From contig CANJMS010000011.1 in the NCBI GenBank assembly GCA_947475825.1, positions 1-40,412 of the forward strand: a stretch of 40,412 nucleotides of DNA. Direction: 5' to 3'. Position numbers and translations under genes: made by a program. The notes under the pieces were generated by a model. That model was not told the origin of the DNA. It searched no databases and saw only the letters and a list, made by a program, of their open reading frames with translations. The stretch is from Nitrosomonadales bacterium (GTDB taxonomy: Bacteria; Pseudomonadota; Gammaproteobacteria; Burkholderiales; Gallionellaceae). The stretch's first letter is position 1; every line of letters begins with the position of its first letter. Positions 17,642 through 25,919 of this stretch are shown in pieces.

Positions 17642-20563
17642 TTACCTCCTCTTCAACAGTCCCTCAAACTCTTCAGCTGGTATCGGTCTCGAATACAAAT
17701 ACCCTTGCGCGTAGTCGCATCCCGCAGCGGCCAGCAGGTCGCTCTGTTCAGACGTTTCCACACCTTCGGCAATCACTTTTATGCCGAGCTTGTGCGCCAT
17801 CAAGATGATCGCTTCGCAAAAAGCCAGGTCATTGTGGCCTGCCTTCAGATTGTGAACAAATGATTGGTCGATTTTCAGATAATCGATGTCAAATTTCTTC
17901 AGGTAGGACAGCGATGAATAGCCGGTGCCGAAATCGTCTATGGAAACCTGAATGTTGGCGTTACGTAGCGTGAGCAATGCTCCGTTAATCAACGTGTTCG
18001 AATCCAGCAACAAGCCTTCGGTGATCTCGATAGCCAGTCCTTGTCCGGGCAGGTCAATTTCTTTCAGATAAGATAACCACGCGGTATGATCTTCGCGGTC
18101 TTGGTAAAACTGTATCGGCGACTTGTTCACGCTGATCTGAAACAAGGGGTTGTATAGCGTTCTCCAACGCTTGGCATAGCGCATCGATTCGTGAAATACC
18201 CAGTCACCGATTCCCAGAATAAGTCCGGTTTCCTCGGCTAACGGAATGAATTGGGCGGGGCTGACCAGCCCGCGCTCGGGATGCTTCCAGCGGATCAAGG
18301 CTTCCGCCTTGTGGATGTTACCAGTAGCCAGCTCCACGATAGGCTGGAAATAAACCATGAACTGGTCAGCAGCCAACGCACCGCGCAAATCGTTGACCAA
18401 TCGCAGCTTGGTCTGCGCGGCCTCGTGTAGGGCAGGGGTGAAGTAGTTGTGGCGGTTGCGCCCTTGTTTCTTGGCGACATACATCGCCTGATCGGCATTC
18501 TTGAGCAAACCTTCTGTGTCAATAGCATCGTTGGGATACAGCGTGATGCCGATGCTGGCCGACACGCAGGCTATTTCATTTTTCAACTGAAAAGAAGCAG
18601 CGAGTTGCTTAATGATGTTCTGAGCGATCCGCTCAACACTGCTGAGATCGTCAACCTCTGTCAGCAGTACGGTGAATTCATCTCCGCCGATCCGCGCCAC
18701 GATGTCGGTCGCGCGCACACAGTCGGCGATGCGGCGGGTGGCTTCGATCAACAGCACGTCGCCCATGTCATGCCCCAGCGTGTCATTGACCGCCTTAAAA
18801 TGATCCAGATCAATGAACATCAGCGCAAACGGAGTGCCGCTACGGGTGGACTTCTTGATTTCCTGTTCCACGCGATCATAAAATATGTGGCGGTTGAGTA
18901 GCCCGGTCAATGCATCGAAGTTGGCCTGTTTCCAGATGATTTGCTCGGCTTCTTTTTTCTGGGTGATGTCGCGACTTAACGCAAACAGACATTTCTGCCC
19001 ATCCAGATCGACGCTAGATATATTTATTTCGACATCCACTAGGGACCCGTCTTTACGCCGATGTACGGTTTCAAATGTGGCTTGGCCGTTCTGCATCTCC
19101 TTGAGGTTTGCGTTCAACTCATCGGCAATAAACAATTTTGCGTCAAAGTCAAAAACCCTGAGCTGCAAAACCTCCTCCATCGTATAACCCAAATGGTGGC
19201 AGAACGCCTTGTTGGCTTCGATGACTTTGCCCTGTTCGTCAAGTACATGAATACCCTCGGATGTGCTCTGCATCAACACCTGATTGTGATGTATCAAGGC
19301 GGCCGCTTTTAGCTCAGCATGTTTACGTTCAGTGATGTCCGCCGCCACACCATGCAGCTTAACAATAGAACCACTCGCGTTCCGTATCGCTTCCCCACGC
19401 GTCAATATCCATCCGAGGCTTCCGTCAGGTTTAACAATTTCCAGCTCCAGCTCATAGGGAACACCATATGCCATTGTGTGTTGCAGAGCATCATTCAATC
19501 GCTCCCAATCTTCGGAGGTAAATAACTTTTGGTGCTCGGTGTAATCAGGCGGTGGTAATTTCGGGTTCAAACCCTGCATGATGTATAACTCTTCCGACCA
19601 AATAACCTGATTGGTTGCCAGATCCAGTTGCCAACTACCCACATGGGCGATTCGTTGTGCTTCTTGCAAATCAGACTGGCTTTGTAGCAGTGCAATTTCG
19701 GCTTGTTTGCGCTTAATATCAATTAAAAACAATCTCTGCGCGCTGAAGTAGCTCAGGAAAGATAAGACCACAATGTTCATTATTATGGACAGGACAAGCG
19801 CAAATTCAAAATTGAACCAGCCCAAGTCTTCGACTGCAGTATGGCTCAGCCAGCCAAATGCCAGCGGAATCATTATGGATGCGGGCAATATAATATTCGT
19901 TATGGTTTTTGAACTGGAAGAATCCTTGCTAGTAAAAACTTGCATAAATCCTTGATCTGGACAAATAAACAACACGCTAAGGGAGATGAATAAAAAAGCA
20001 ATAGCGGTATTCACCGGCATGGGTATGTAGTGCGCCAAACCCGAAAATGTCAGTATGTTGAACAGATGACCGATCAACGCCAGCAGTGCCAGCAACATGG
20101 CCGCTATCGCGAGCACCTGCGCCCCGAAAACAAACTGGGCTGAACGCCTGCGCATGCACTGCATGGCCCAGCCAAGCACAAAAAAACAAAGTGCAGTATT
20201 GGGAGCCATTCTGCTGGGCTGAATTAATTCTGTATCAAGCTTGCTGCTGAAGATATATTGGTCAATCGCGAAGGATGAACCAAACATGATATCGCTCAAC
20301 TTCATTACACTGACGGCAATCACGATAATAATCGCCAGTTGCCCCGCTTTGTATAAAGCTGCATGGGCGTTTGAGGTGTTTAAGCGGATGGCTTCAAATG
20401 CGAGGAGAATCAAGCAAACTGCAGTGGTCGGATTCATGGCGACACTTCCAGACATGCCATCCTTGAGGACTTCTATATCCCAAGCCCAACCAAGCAATGC
20501 CAATGCTGCCAAGAGAACTGGAAATATCGGAAGTGCCCTAATTATTATAAGTGCCGGTATCAT
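17642..20563 (-). CDS. Membrane PAS-GGDEF-EAL cyclic di-GMP protein
   Basis: A 973-residue signalling protein. The first 280 or so residues form about eight membrane helices, a sensor region. Two PAS/PAC domains follow (with AQRIAHVGSWQLD, and LMQSTSEGIHVLDEQGKVIE). Next is a GGDEF domain with an intact RIGGDEF site and an RxxD product-inhibition site (RATD) five residues before it. Last is an EAL domain with an intact EALIRW and DDFGTGYSS. Both the synthase and the phosphodiesterase look catalytically competent, so the sensor or PAS ligands probably decide the balance. It stands alone and would set cyclic di-GMP levels at the inner membrane, affecting surface attachment or motility. Confidence 0.93.
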   Translation of the reverse strand: MIPALIIIRALPIFPVLLAALALLGWAWDIEVLKDGMSGSVAMNPTTAVCLILLAFEAIRLNTSNAHAALYKAGQLAIIIVIAVSVMKLSDIMFGSSFAIDQYIFSSKLDTELIQPSRMAPNTALCFFVLGWAMQCMRRRSAQFVFGAQVLAIAAMLLALLALIGHLFNILTFSGLAHYIPMPVNTAIAFLFISLSVLFICPDQGFMQVFTSKDSSSSKTITNIILPASIMIPLAFGWLSHTAVEDLGWFNFEFALVLSIIMNIVVLSFLSYFSAQRLFLIDIKRKQAEIALLQSQSDLQEAQRIAHVGSWQLDLATNQVIWSEELYIMQGLNPKLPPPDYTEHQKLFTSEDWERLNDALQHTMAYGVPYELELEIVKPDGSLGWILTRGEAIRNASGSIVKLHGVAADITERKHAELKAAALIHHNQVLMQSTSEGIHVLDEQGKVIEANKAFCHHLGYTMEEVLQLRVFDFDAKLFIADELNANLKEMQNGQATFETVHRRKDGSLVDVEINISSVDLDGQKCLFALSRDITQKKEAEQIIWKQANFDALTGLLNRHIFYDRVEQEIKKSTRSGTPFALMFIDLDHFKAVNDTLGHDMGDVLLIEATRRIADCVRATDIVARIGGDEFTVLLTEVDDLSSVERIAQNIIKQLAASFQLKNEIACVSASIGITLYPNDAIDTEGLLKNADQAMYVAKKQGRNRHNYFTPALHEAAQTKLRLVNDLRGALAADQFMVYFQPIVELATGNIHKAEALIRWKHPERGLVSPAQFIPLAEETGLILGIGDWVFHESMRYAKRWRTLYNPLFQISVNKSPIQFYQDREDHTAWLSYLKEIDLPGQGLAIEITEGLLLDSNTLINGALLTLRNANIQVSIDDFGTGYSSLSYLKKFDIDYLKIDQSFVHNLKAGHNDLAFCEAIILMAHKLGIKVIAEGVETSEQSDLLAAAGCDYAQGYLYSRPIPAEEFEGLLKRR

Positions 20564-20743
20564 GACTGGGAATGCACAACGTTTGATATCTTTGGTTTGG
20601 ACAAACTATACTTCCATCAGCAGCACTATTGAAGTCAAGTGTTTCAGACTTATTGAGCCGACATTGTCGCATTAAATTAGTCGATGCAAATGCTGCGGTA
20701 GGAATAAAAGCATAGAAAATAAATGGGACACAGTGGAATTGGC

Positions 20744-21835
20744 TCAGACGTTGAACAGGAAATTCATCACATCGCCATCCTGCACGACGTAGTCTTTACC
20801 CTCGACGCGCATCTTGCCTTTTTCCCTGGCACCCGCTTCGCCGCCGCAGGCGATAAAGTCGGCATAAGAGATGGTCTGTGCGCGGATAAAGCCCTTCTCG
20901 AAATCAGTATGAATCACGCCTGCCGCTTGCGGCGCGGTGTCGCCCTTGTAAATAGTCCAAGCGCGCACCTCCTTCACACCAGCGGTGAAATAAGTTTGCA
21001 GGCCAAGCAAATCGTAGCCAGTGCGGATCAGGCGATTCAGTCCAGGCTCGTCCAGGCCGAGGTCAGCAAGGAATTCTTTTTTGTCGGCATCGTCGAGATC
21101 GGCCAGTTCAGCTTCGATCTTGGCACACAGCGCGACAACAGGCGCACCCTCTTTCGCTGCATGTTCACGGAGTCGATCCAGGTGCGGATTGTTTTTGAAG
21201 CCGTCTTCGAACACGTTGCCCACATACATCGCAGGTTTGATGGTGAGTAGGCACAGCGGTTTGATGAGCAACTTTTCGTCATTGCTCAAGGTAAAAGTGC
21301 GGGCGGGCTTGCCTTCATTCAGATGCGGCAGCAATCTCTCCAATACAGCGAACAGCTTCTGCGCATCCTTGTCGCCAGACTTGGCTTTTTTACCTTCGCG
21401 CTGAATGGTACGCTCCACAACCGCAAGGTCGGCCAGCGCCAGCTCGGTGATGATAACTTCGATGTCAGACAATGGATCGACGCGTCCGGCCACATGCACC
21501 ACGTTCTCATCATCAAAGCAGCGCACCACGTTAACGATGGCATCAGTTTCGCGAATGTTGGCAAGAAACTGGTTTCCCAGCCCTTCCCCTTTCGATGCGC
21601 CCGCCACCAGCCCGGCAATGTCCACGAACTCGACAATCGCAGGCTGCATTTTTTGCGGTTTGACGATCTTGGATAACTCATCCATGCGCACATCCGGCAC
21701 TTCGACGATACCCACATTCGGCTCGATGGTACAAAACGGATAATTCTCCGCCGCAATGCCCGCCTTGGTCAGTGCATTAAACAGGGTGGACTTGCCAACA
21801 TTGGGCAATCCGACGATTCCACATTTCAAACTCAT
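20744..21835 (-). CDS. ychF: Ribosome-associated GTPase/ATPase YchF
   Basis: A complete 363-residue OBG-family P-loop protein that prefers ATP and binds ribosomes. The G1 motif is GLPNVGKST at 9-17, followed by [13 protein letters not shown] (switch region) and [16 protein letters not shown] (G3). The C-terminal TGS domain contains [18 protein letters not shown]. It usually follows pth directly; here about 2.3 kb separate them, filled by the retron-like cassette and a repeat. As the gene remains intact and essential-looking, it may now be transcribed from its own promoter in 21836-21992 or by read-through from the cassette. Confidence 0.96.
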   Translation of the reverse strand: MSLKCGIVGLPNVGKSTLFNALTKAGIAAENYPFCTIEPNVGIVEVPDVRMDELSKIVKPQKMQPAIVEFVDIAGLVAGASKGEGLGNQFLANIRETDAIVNVVRCFDDENVVHVAGRVDPLSDIEVIITELALADLAVVERTIQREGKKAKSGDKDAQKLFAVLERLLPHLNEGKPARTFTLSNDEKLLIKPLCLLTIKPAMYVGNVFEDGFKNNPHLDRLREHAAKEGAPVVALCAKIEAELADLDDADKKEFLADLGLDEPGLNRLIRTGYDLLGLQTYFTAGVKEVRAWTIYKGDTAPQAAGVIHTDFEKGFIRAQTISYADFIACGGEAGAREKGKMRVEGKDYVVQDGDVMNFLFNV

Positions 21836-21992
21836 GGTTATTCCTTAACTTTTGCCGGATTTGAAAAGGCGCGAATTGTAACATCCTTGGGGGATTGGGC
21901 TTTGCCAAGTAGATGATGCATGACACACTGGGGAAGAGAAAGCGAAAATCAAAAATCGTTAATTCGGGTTGACCAACATGTTGCCCACGCAA

Positions 21993-23015
21993 TTAAACTC
22001 TGGTTAATTTAGTTTTCGGAATGGTTGGGGTAAGTATTTGCTTGGCTTCCTGCAAACGTCCCTTTAATGATCTAATGAGCCTCGTCTTTTCGTTGCCTAC
22101 AGCATTCTGAAGGGCTCGACGATCTTCCCATATTTTCTTGTGTCTTGAATTGGGGAGACACACCTCATCTCCTACAACGACAACACCAGTTACTGTTTTA
22201 GGTACGTTTGCAGAGAAAGTTCTTGTCTTTGAATTCTTGGTCTTTAAATCATGTTGACGCACAGTTTGGCGCACTTGACTCATCAATGTTTTGGTTACAT
22301 TTTGACCGGACAAGGTAATGTCGTCGACGTACAACGTCATCTTAATGCCGTCCGAGTTAGCCTTTTCGTAAATTTCATCAAACATCCTGCGTGCCGCAAA
22401 AAATGTTTTGGTTACATTTTGACCGGACAAGGTAATGTCGTCGACGTACAACGTCATCTTAATGCCGTCCGAGTTAGCCTTTTCGTAAATTTCATCAAAC
22501 ATCCTGCGTGCCGCAAAAAAAGCAATTCGTCCACTTAATGCGCTGCCCGTTGGCAAATGTTTTTGTTGATAGCAGCAAATATCTGCAAGAATATTTGCAA
22601 TGTCATTTGCACATTTAAAATCTTCCAAAAACATGCGCGATACCATTTGATGAGTTGTGCTTGGGTAGAACTTGGAAATGTCAGTTTTTCCCAACGGGAC
22701 ATTGCCAGTATGTTGTCTTGCATTATCAACATAGGACCGCCCCTTCTGTGAATACACGTAATCAGGTACTTCAATACGTGAAAATAAATCACCAATGCGT
22801 TTATGTACTTGTCCTAGCCAGTTAATTGGTTGTTGAATTTCTCGTCCTTTTTCAATACTCCACACTCGATAATTATCGGGGGAAAGTAATCGATCCAGAT
22901 GTTCGAGTTGAATTCCAAGCAAAGTTTCAAGTTGACCTTTCCCGACAATCTTGTAGAGACGGGAGTCTTGAATAGGGTATCGGCGATTAGCTTTGTTCGA
23001 CCGCATCGCGCTCAT
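21993..23015 (-). CDS. Retron-type reverse transcriptase with duplicated catalytic segment
   Basis: A 340-residue reverse transcriptase. The retron-specific NAxxH motif is NARQH at 98-102, motif A is KTDISKFYPST around 110-120, motif B is PTGSALSG near 155-162, the catalytic YVDD occurs twice (190-193 and 229-232), and the retron VTG motif is at 275-277. The second YVDD is due to a perfect 39-residue tandem duplication (166-204 and 205-243). Without it the protein would be 301 residues, normal for retrons. It would copy the linked structured RNA into msDNA. I chose ATG 23015; it overlaps the HTH gene by 29 bases. It may be inactive because the palm domain is disrupted. Confidence 0.88.
   Translation of the reverse strand: MSAMRSNKANRRYPIQDSRLYKIVGKGQLETLLGIQLEHLDRLLSPDNYRVWSIEKGREIQQPINWLGQVHKRIGDLFSRIEVPDYVYSQKGRSYVDNARQHTGNVPLGKTDISKFYPSTTHQMVSRMFLEDFKCANDIANILADICCYQQKHLPTGSALSGRIAFFAARRMFDEIYEKANSDGIKMTLYVDDITLSGQNVTKTFFAARRMFDEIYEKANSDGIKMTLYVDDITLSGQNVTKTLMSQVRQTVRQHDLKTKNSKTRTFSANVPKTVTGVVVVGDEVCLPNSRHKKIWEDRRALQNAVGNEKTRLIRSLKGRLQEAKQILTPTIPKTKLTRV
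22285..22520. repeat. Perfect in-frame 117-bp tandem duplication inside RT gene
   Basis: The sequence 22285-22401 is repeated exactly at 22402-22518, and the identity runs on two more bases. The unit is 117 bp, 39 codons, with no mismatch between copies. Each copy encodes FFAARRMFDEIYEKANSDGI followed by KMTLYVDDITLSGQNVTKT. The A-tract GCAAAAA at the junction may have helped slippage. Confidence 0.98.
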
Positions 23016-23292
23016 CAATCCACTCTAGCAATCGAAGAATTTTGTCGGCAGCTGCAACACGAAGTTTCTCGCTCGGTTTTTGGGGCTCTTCTATTTTTTC
23101 AGAAAAAAGAATTATGGATGACACTGGTATTTTGAATACCACTGAATATTTTTGCAGCAAATCGATACTAGGCGTTTTAAGTCCATTCTCAATCTCACTG
23201 AGGTATGAATTACCAATATCCAGACGCTTGGCCAGTTCAACTTGCTTGAGCTGGTGATATGTACGTAACAATTTCAATGCTCTGTTCAACAT
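22987..23292 (-). CDS. XRE-family helix-turn-helix protein of retron cassette
   Basis: A 101-residue protein with a standard XRE/Cro HTH at residues about 5-62 (LRTYHQLKQVELAKRLDIGN, then SYLSEIENGLKTPSIDLLQ). A C-terminal charged helical tail may dimerise. AGGG lies seven bases before ATG 23292. It is translationally coupled to the RT, which begins inside it. One published retron class is defined by a small HTH accessory gene (type VI as I recall). I infer it represses the cassette by binding the perfect dyad at 23759-23777, or controls the peptide's activity. Confidence 0.88.
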   Translation of the reverse strand: MLNRALKLLRTYHQLKQVELAKRLDIGNSYLSEIENGLKTPSIDLLQKYSVVFKIPVSSIILFSEKIEEPQKPSEKLRVAAADKILRLLEWIDERDAVEQS

Positions 23293-23323
23293 GATTTAAC
23301 CCTAGAAATAAGAGGGCGCTGGC

Positions 23324-23467
23324 TTACTCGAAAAAGTCAATAATCCGGACGATCAGACTAAATAAATTCAAGACAAAAGATGCTATCCTGAAAGTGCCTG
23401 GACGTCTCAGCCATGACCTGACCTTGATTGCCAGCCCCCACCGCTTTGAGGCTTTCTGGTCACACAT
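23324..23467 (-). CDS. 47-residue cationic/hydrophobic peptide, candidate retron effector
   Basis: A 47-codon ORF starting at ATG 23467 with AGGAGG six bases upstream, the best ribosome binding site in the cassette. Residues 1-24 are basic (QKASKRWGLAIKVRSWLRRP). Residues 25-46 are a continuous hydrophobic, possibly amphipathic helix (FRIASFVLNLFSLIVRIIDF). It lies between the structured leader and the HTH gene and ends 31 bases before the HTH start. The same frame is open upstream to 23551, but that part lies inside the structured RNA. The composition is like small membrane-acting toxins. I know no family for it; an effector role is inference. Confidence 0.6.
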   Translation of the reverse strand: MCDQKASKRWGLAIKVRSWLRRPGTFRIASFVLNLFSLIVRIIDFFE

Positions 23468-23476
23468 GGTGATCCT

Positions 23477-23720
23477 CCTGGTTACACTGCCACATGGCAG
23501 CCGTCGTTCATAACCAAGCAGAGAAGCGGTGGTTTTTACCCTCTTACCCAACTAATGCATGTCCGGTGTCGTTCCGGACATGCTTGCGCCTAGCTACTAC
23601 TGCATCGCTCGGCGTACGCTGCACCCCGACCATGCGCAAGACACAAGGAAGTACCTTTCGGTACCACAGGCCGCTTTCGCAACCCACAAAACACAACGGT
23701 TGTGCTCTGTTAACCTCAGG
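23477..23720 (-). ncRNA. Candidate retron msr-msd RNA
   Basis: About 240 nt read on the minus strand from just after the promoter to the peptide's ribosome binding site. Stems seen: CACAA/TTGTG with a 3-nt loop; GTACC-GAAA-GGTAC; a 7-bp long-range stem at 23634-23640 with 23583-23589; a perfect 10-bp hairpin at 23557-23583 (GCATGTCCGG arms, 7-nt loop); CTGCC-ATGT-GGCAG at 23487-23500 inside TGGTTA/TAACCA. A candidate a1/a2 pair is CCT-GA-GGTTA at 23711-23720 with TAACCAGG at 23477-23484. An AGC just after a1 (G at about 23705) could hold the branching guanosine. The ends and branch site are inferred, not shown. Confidence 0.6.
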
Positions 23721-23725
23721 AACGC

Positions 23726-23753
23726 ATTATACACGGCATTTCTATAAAAGCAA
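23726..23753 (-). promoter_or_regulatory. Sigma70-like promoter of retron cassette
   Basis: On the minus strand TTGCTT (23748-23753) and a perfect TATAAT (23726-23731) are separated by 16 bp. Transcription would start near 23717-23720, at the head of the structured RNA. Confidence 0.75.
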
Positions 23754-23758
23754 TATTT

Positions 23759-23777
23759 ATTTCTCTAATAGAGAAAT
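23759..23777. promoter_or_regulatory. Perfect dyad, likely operator of HTH protein
   Basis: ATTTCTCTAATAGAGAAAT is a perfect inverted repeat with 8-bp arms and a 3-bp centre. It lies five bases upstream of the -35 element of the cassette promoter. Its size fits an XRE-type dimer, and the only such protein nearby is encoded in the cassette. Confidence 0.6.
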
Positions 23778-23799
23778 TAGGTAAAGGGGTGACGTAGCA

Positions 23800-24016
23800 T
23801 CGTTTTTCTCTTGAGCTGTGCGCACCGCCCGCTTCCCCCTGTGCGCCGCCGAGTAGCGGAGTCTGGTCAGGGGGGATGTCGGCGAGGACTGTCTGAGCGC
23901 GTAGTGCGAGTTCCGCAGCCGCCTGACCAGTCGAGCAACGCAGGACACCCGAAGGGGGGCAAACCGGGGGGCGATTTCTTTTGGTTACTTTTCTTGGCAA
24001 GACAAGAAAAGTGACT
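23800..24016. repeat. Dispersed GC-rich repeat with terminal hairpin
   Basis: A GC-rich stretch with a non-coding look, ending in a perfect 10-bp hairpin (ACTTTTCTTG at 23987-23996 with CAAGAAAAGT at 24003-24012). The motif GCGATTTCTTTTGGTTACTT followed by this hairpin is one I recall as a recurring intergenic repeat in many proteobacterial genomes, where it produces spurious ORFs ending in FFWLLFLA-like residues. A further small hairpin follows at 24021-24037. Nothing else is seen to 24127. Confidence 0.5.
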
Positions 24017-24127
24017 AGTTGCTGGTCTACCACCAGCGGTGTTGTTGTTTTGGGGTTACGCGATGAAACCGCTAACCCAACCCACTAACTCCGGTGGTTC
24101 GACATACCCACCACGAACGGTTAAGAT

Positions 24128-24703
24128 TTACGCACTATGCAGCTTCAACATCGCCGCTTCCAGCTTGCCCTCAATAATCAAATCGGACACATCTAAAGCC
24201 TGCTGCAATGCAGGCTCAATTAACTCTGCTTCTTCGCGTCGCGGTGGATTGAGCACGTAATTCACTACCTCAGCGCGCTCGCCCGGATGACCGATGCCGA
24301 TGCGTAGCCGCCAAAAATCTCGGCTGCCCAGATGTGCGATGATGTCCTTCAAGCCGTTATGTCCGCCGTGACCGCCACCCAATTTCAGCTTGGCTACACC
24401 CGGAGATAAATCCAATTCATCATGCGCTACCAAGATATTTGCCGGTGCAATTTTATAAAACTGCGCCATCGCACCGACTGCACGACCACTCACATTCATA
24501 AAATTTTGCGGCTTGAGAAAATGTATTTCTCGACCCTGAATTTGACCCCGTGCAACCAGCCCGTGAAATTTAGCGTCCGCTTTGAAGTTTATTTTATTTT
24601 GCTGAGTAAAGCGATCCACCCACCAGAATCCTGCGTTATGGCGGGTAGCTTCATATTCACGGCCCGGATTGCCCAAGCCAACAATAAGGTTTATTTCACT
24701 CAT
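24128..24703 (-). CDS. pth: Peptidyl-tRNA hydrolase
   Basis: A 191-residue esterase that releases peptides from prematurely dropped peptidyl-tRNAs. Family motifs are intact: VGLGNPGREYEATRHNAGF at residues 8-26 with the catalytic His and Asn, FLKPQNFMNVSGRAV, HDELDLSPG, and GGHGGHNGLKDI. Length and start are normal. It lies in the conserved prs-rplY-pth-ychF order but is separated from rplY by a MITE-like element and from ychF by the retron-like cassette. Confidence 0.96.
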   Translation of the reverse strand: MSEINLIVGLGNPGREYEATRHNAGFWWVDRFTQQNKINFKADAKFHGLVARGQIQGREIHFLKPQNFMNVSGRAVGAMAQFYKIAPANILVAHDELDLSPGVAKLKLGGGHGGHNGLKDIIAHLGSRDFWRLRIGIGHPGERAEVVNYVLNPPRREEAELIEPALQQALDVSDLIIEGKLEAAMLKLHSA

Positions 24704-24722
24704 CGCACGATTTTAATCAACT

Positions 24723-24999
24723 AAGGAGCCTCTGATTAAGTTCATCATGAACCGCGTTGCTGACAAAAAATGGATGATCGCAAGGCGCGCGACGCTGGTC
24801 GTAGTTATTCTACGATACCAAGGAGCGCAACACAGCGAGTGCCTATTTTTGTCGCAACCCACAATGGCATTGGCATTGCGGGCGGTCTGCGGCGTCAGGT
24901 TCCTGGCGAAGGGAATAACCATTCGCGTCGTCACCTTTCTTGCATCCCATTCCGCAAAGCCGAATGCGTGGCCATGCGAGACTTAATCAGAGGTTCCCT
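24723..24999. mobile_element. MITE-like element with 19-bp terminal inverted repeats
   Basis: AAGGAGCCTCTGATTAAGT at 24723-24741 matches the complement of 24981-24999 at 17 of 19 positions. The 277-bp interior has no gene and contains a CGTAG-ttatt-CTACG stem. It fills the gap between the rplY terminator and pth. It looks like a non-autonomous element moved by an unlinked transposase; no clear target duplication is visible. Confidence 0.65.
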
Positions 25000-25003
25000 A
25001 AAC

Positions 25004-25058
25004 AAAAAGCCCATCATGCGCCTCCCGAAATAACTCTCAGGAAACATGAAGGGCTTTA
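25004..25058 (-). terminator. Terminator of rplY
   Basis: AAAGCCC at 25006-25012 pairs with GGGCTTT at 25051-25057, with a second CATG/CATG pairing inside. The minus-strand RNA ends in TTTTTG after the stem. It would end the prs-rplY transcript just before the MITE-like element. Confidence 0.65.
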
Positions 25059-25081
25059 TATCCTGACGATAAATTACTTGC

Positions 25082-25819
25082 TTATTTTTTAGCTGCAGGT
25101 TTTGCTGCCGCTGGTTTCGCTGCGGCGGCTGGTTTGGCGGCAGCCGCTCCAGCTGCGGGCTTAGCTGCGGGCTTAGCTGCGGCCTTGGCATCTGCTGCGG
25201 GTGCGGCGGCAGCATCTGTTGCCACAGCCGTTGCTGCCGCTGCTTCTACTGCGCCTCGCGGTATCTGCACGGTTGCCACCACACCTGCCCCAATATTTCC
25301 GTGACCAGCCACACCCACGCCCTTGGGTAGTTTAAGATCTGCCACATGCACTGAATGTGTCAGGGTTAAGGAAGATAAATCGACCTCAATAAATTCTGGC
25401 AGGTCATCCGGCAGACATATAATATCCAGATCGTTCATCACGTGACTGACCACGCCGCCACTGACTTTTACGCCCGGTGAAATTTCCGCATTAATAAAAT
25501 GCAGCGGTACTTTCATGTGAATTTTCTTATTCTTTTCTACGCGCTGAAGATCAATATGCTGCACTTGCTGGCGGAACGGATGCATATGAAAATCGCGCAG
25601 CAGCACTTGTTCTTTTTTACCATCCAGCTCCATCGTCAACACGGATGCGTGAAATATTTCTTTACGCAGCAGGTGATACAGCGAGTTGTGATCCAGATCA
25701 ATCAATGTTGGTTCGCCACCACCATAAACGATGCCGGGGGTGCGGCCAGTATTACGCAGACGGCGGCTCGCACCCGTTCCTTGCGCTTTGCGAGATGATG
25801 CACTAAATTCAATTTTCAT
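25082..25819 (-). CDS. rplY: 50S ribosomal protein L25 (Ctc/TL5 form)
   Basis: A 245-residue protein of the long L25/Ctc/TL5 class, which binds 5S rRNA. The first 95 residues are the L25 domain ([20 protein letters not shown] and [10 protein letters not shown]). The second domain, to about residue 190, is the TL5 beta domain ([20 protein letters not shown]). The last 50 or so residues are a low-complexity Ala/Lys/Pro tail with repeated KPAA units, a common and variable addition in betaproteobacteria. It follows prs on the same strand. Confidence 0.95.
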   Translation of the reverse strand: MKIEFSASSRKAQGTGASRRLRNTGRTPGIVYGGGEPTLIDLDHNSLYHLLRKEIFHASVLTMELDGKKEQVLLRDFHMHPFRQQVQHIDLQRVEKNKKIHMKVPLHFINAEISPGVKVSGGVVSHVMNDLDIICLPDDLPEFIEVDLSSLTLTHSVHVADLKLPKGVGVAGHGNIGAGVVATVQIPRGAVEAAAATAVATDAAAAPAADAKAAAKPAAKPAAGAAAAKPAAAAKPAAAKPAAKK

Positions 25820-25919
25820 TTACTTCTCCACTTCAAAATTGGAAACCCCCGCGACCAGGGATTTCCAGGTTACGCAGCAATCAACATAATTGCCGCAAAA
25901 ACTGCTGCCAAAACAAACA

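Noticed and set aside
22285-22520. Tandem repeat as a CRISPR array or spacer structure
   Set aside because: Only two copies, directly abutting, inside a coding frame; it is a gene-internal duplication.
21993-23015. RT as part of a group II intron or diversity-generating retroelement
   Set aside because: No maturase domain or intron RNA features, and no variable/template repeat pair; NAxxH and VTG favour a retron.
23494-23784. Plus-strand 96-codon frame across the retron leader
   Set aside because: It runs antisense to the promoter and hairpins, with no ribosome binding site; a shadow of structured DNA.
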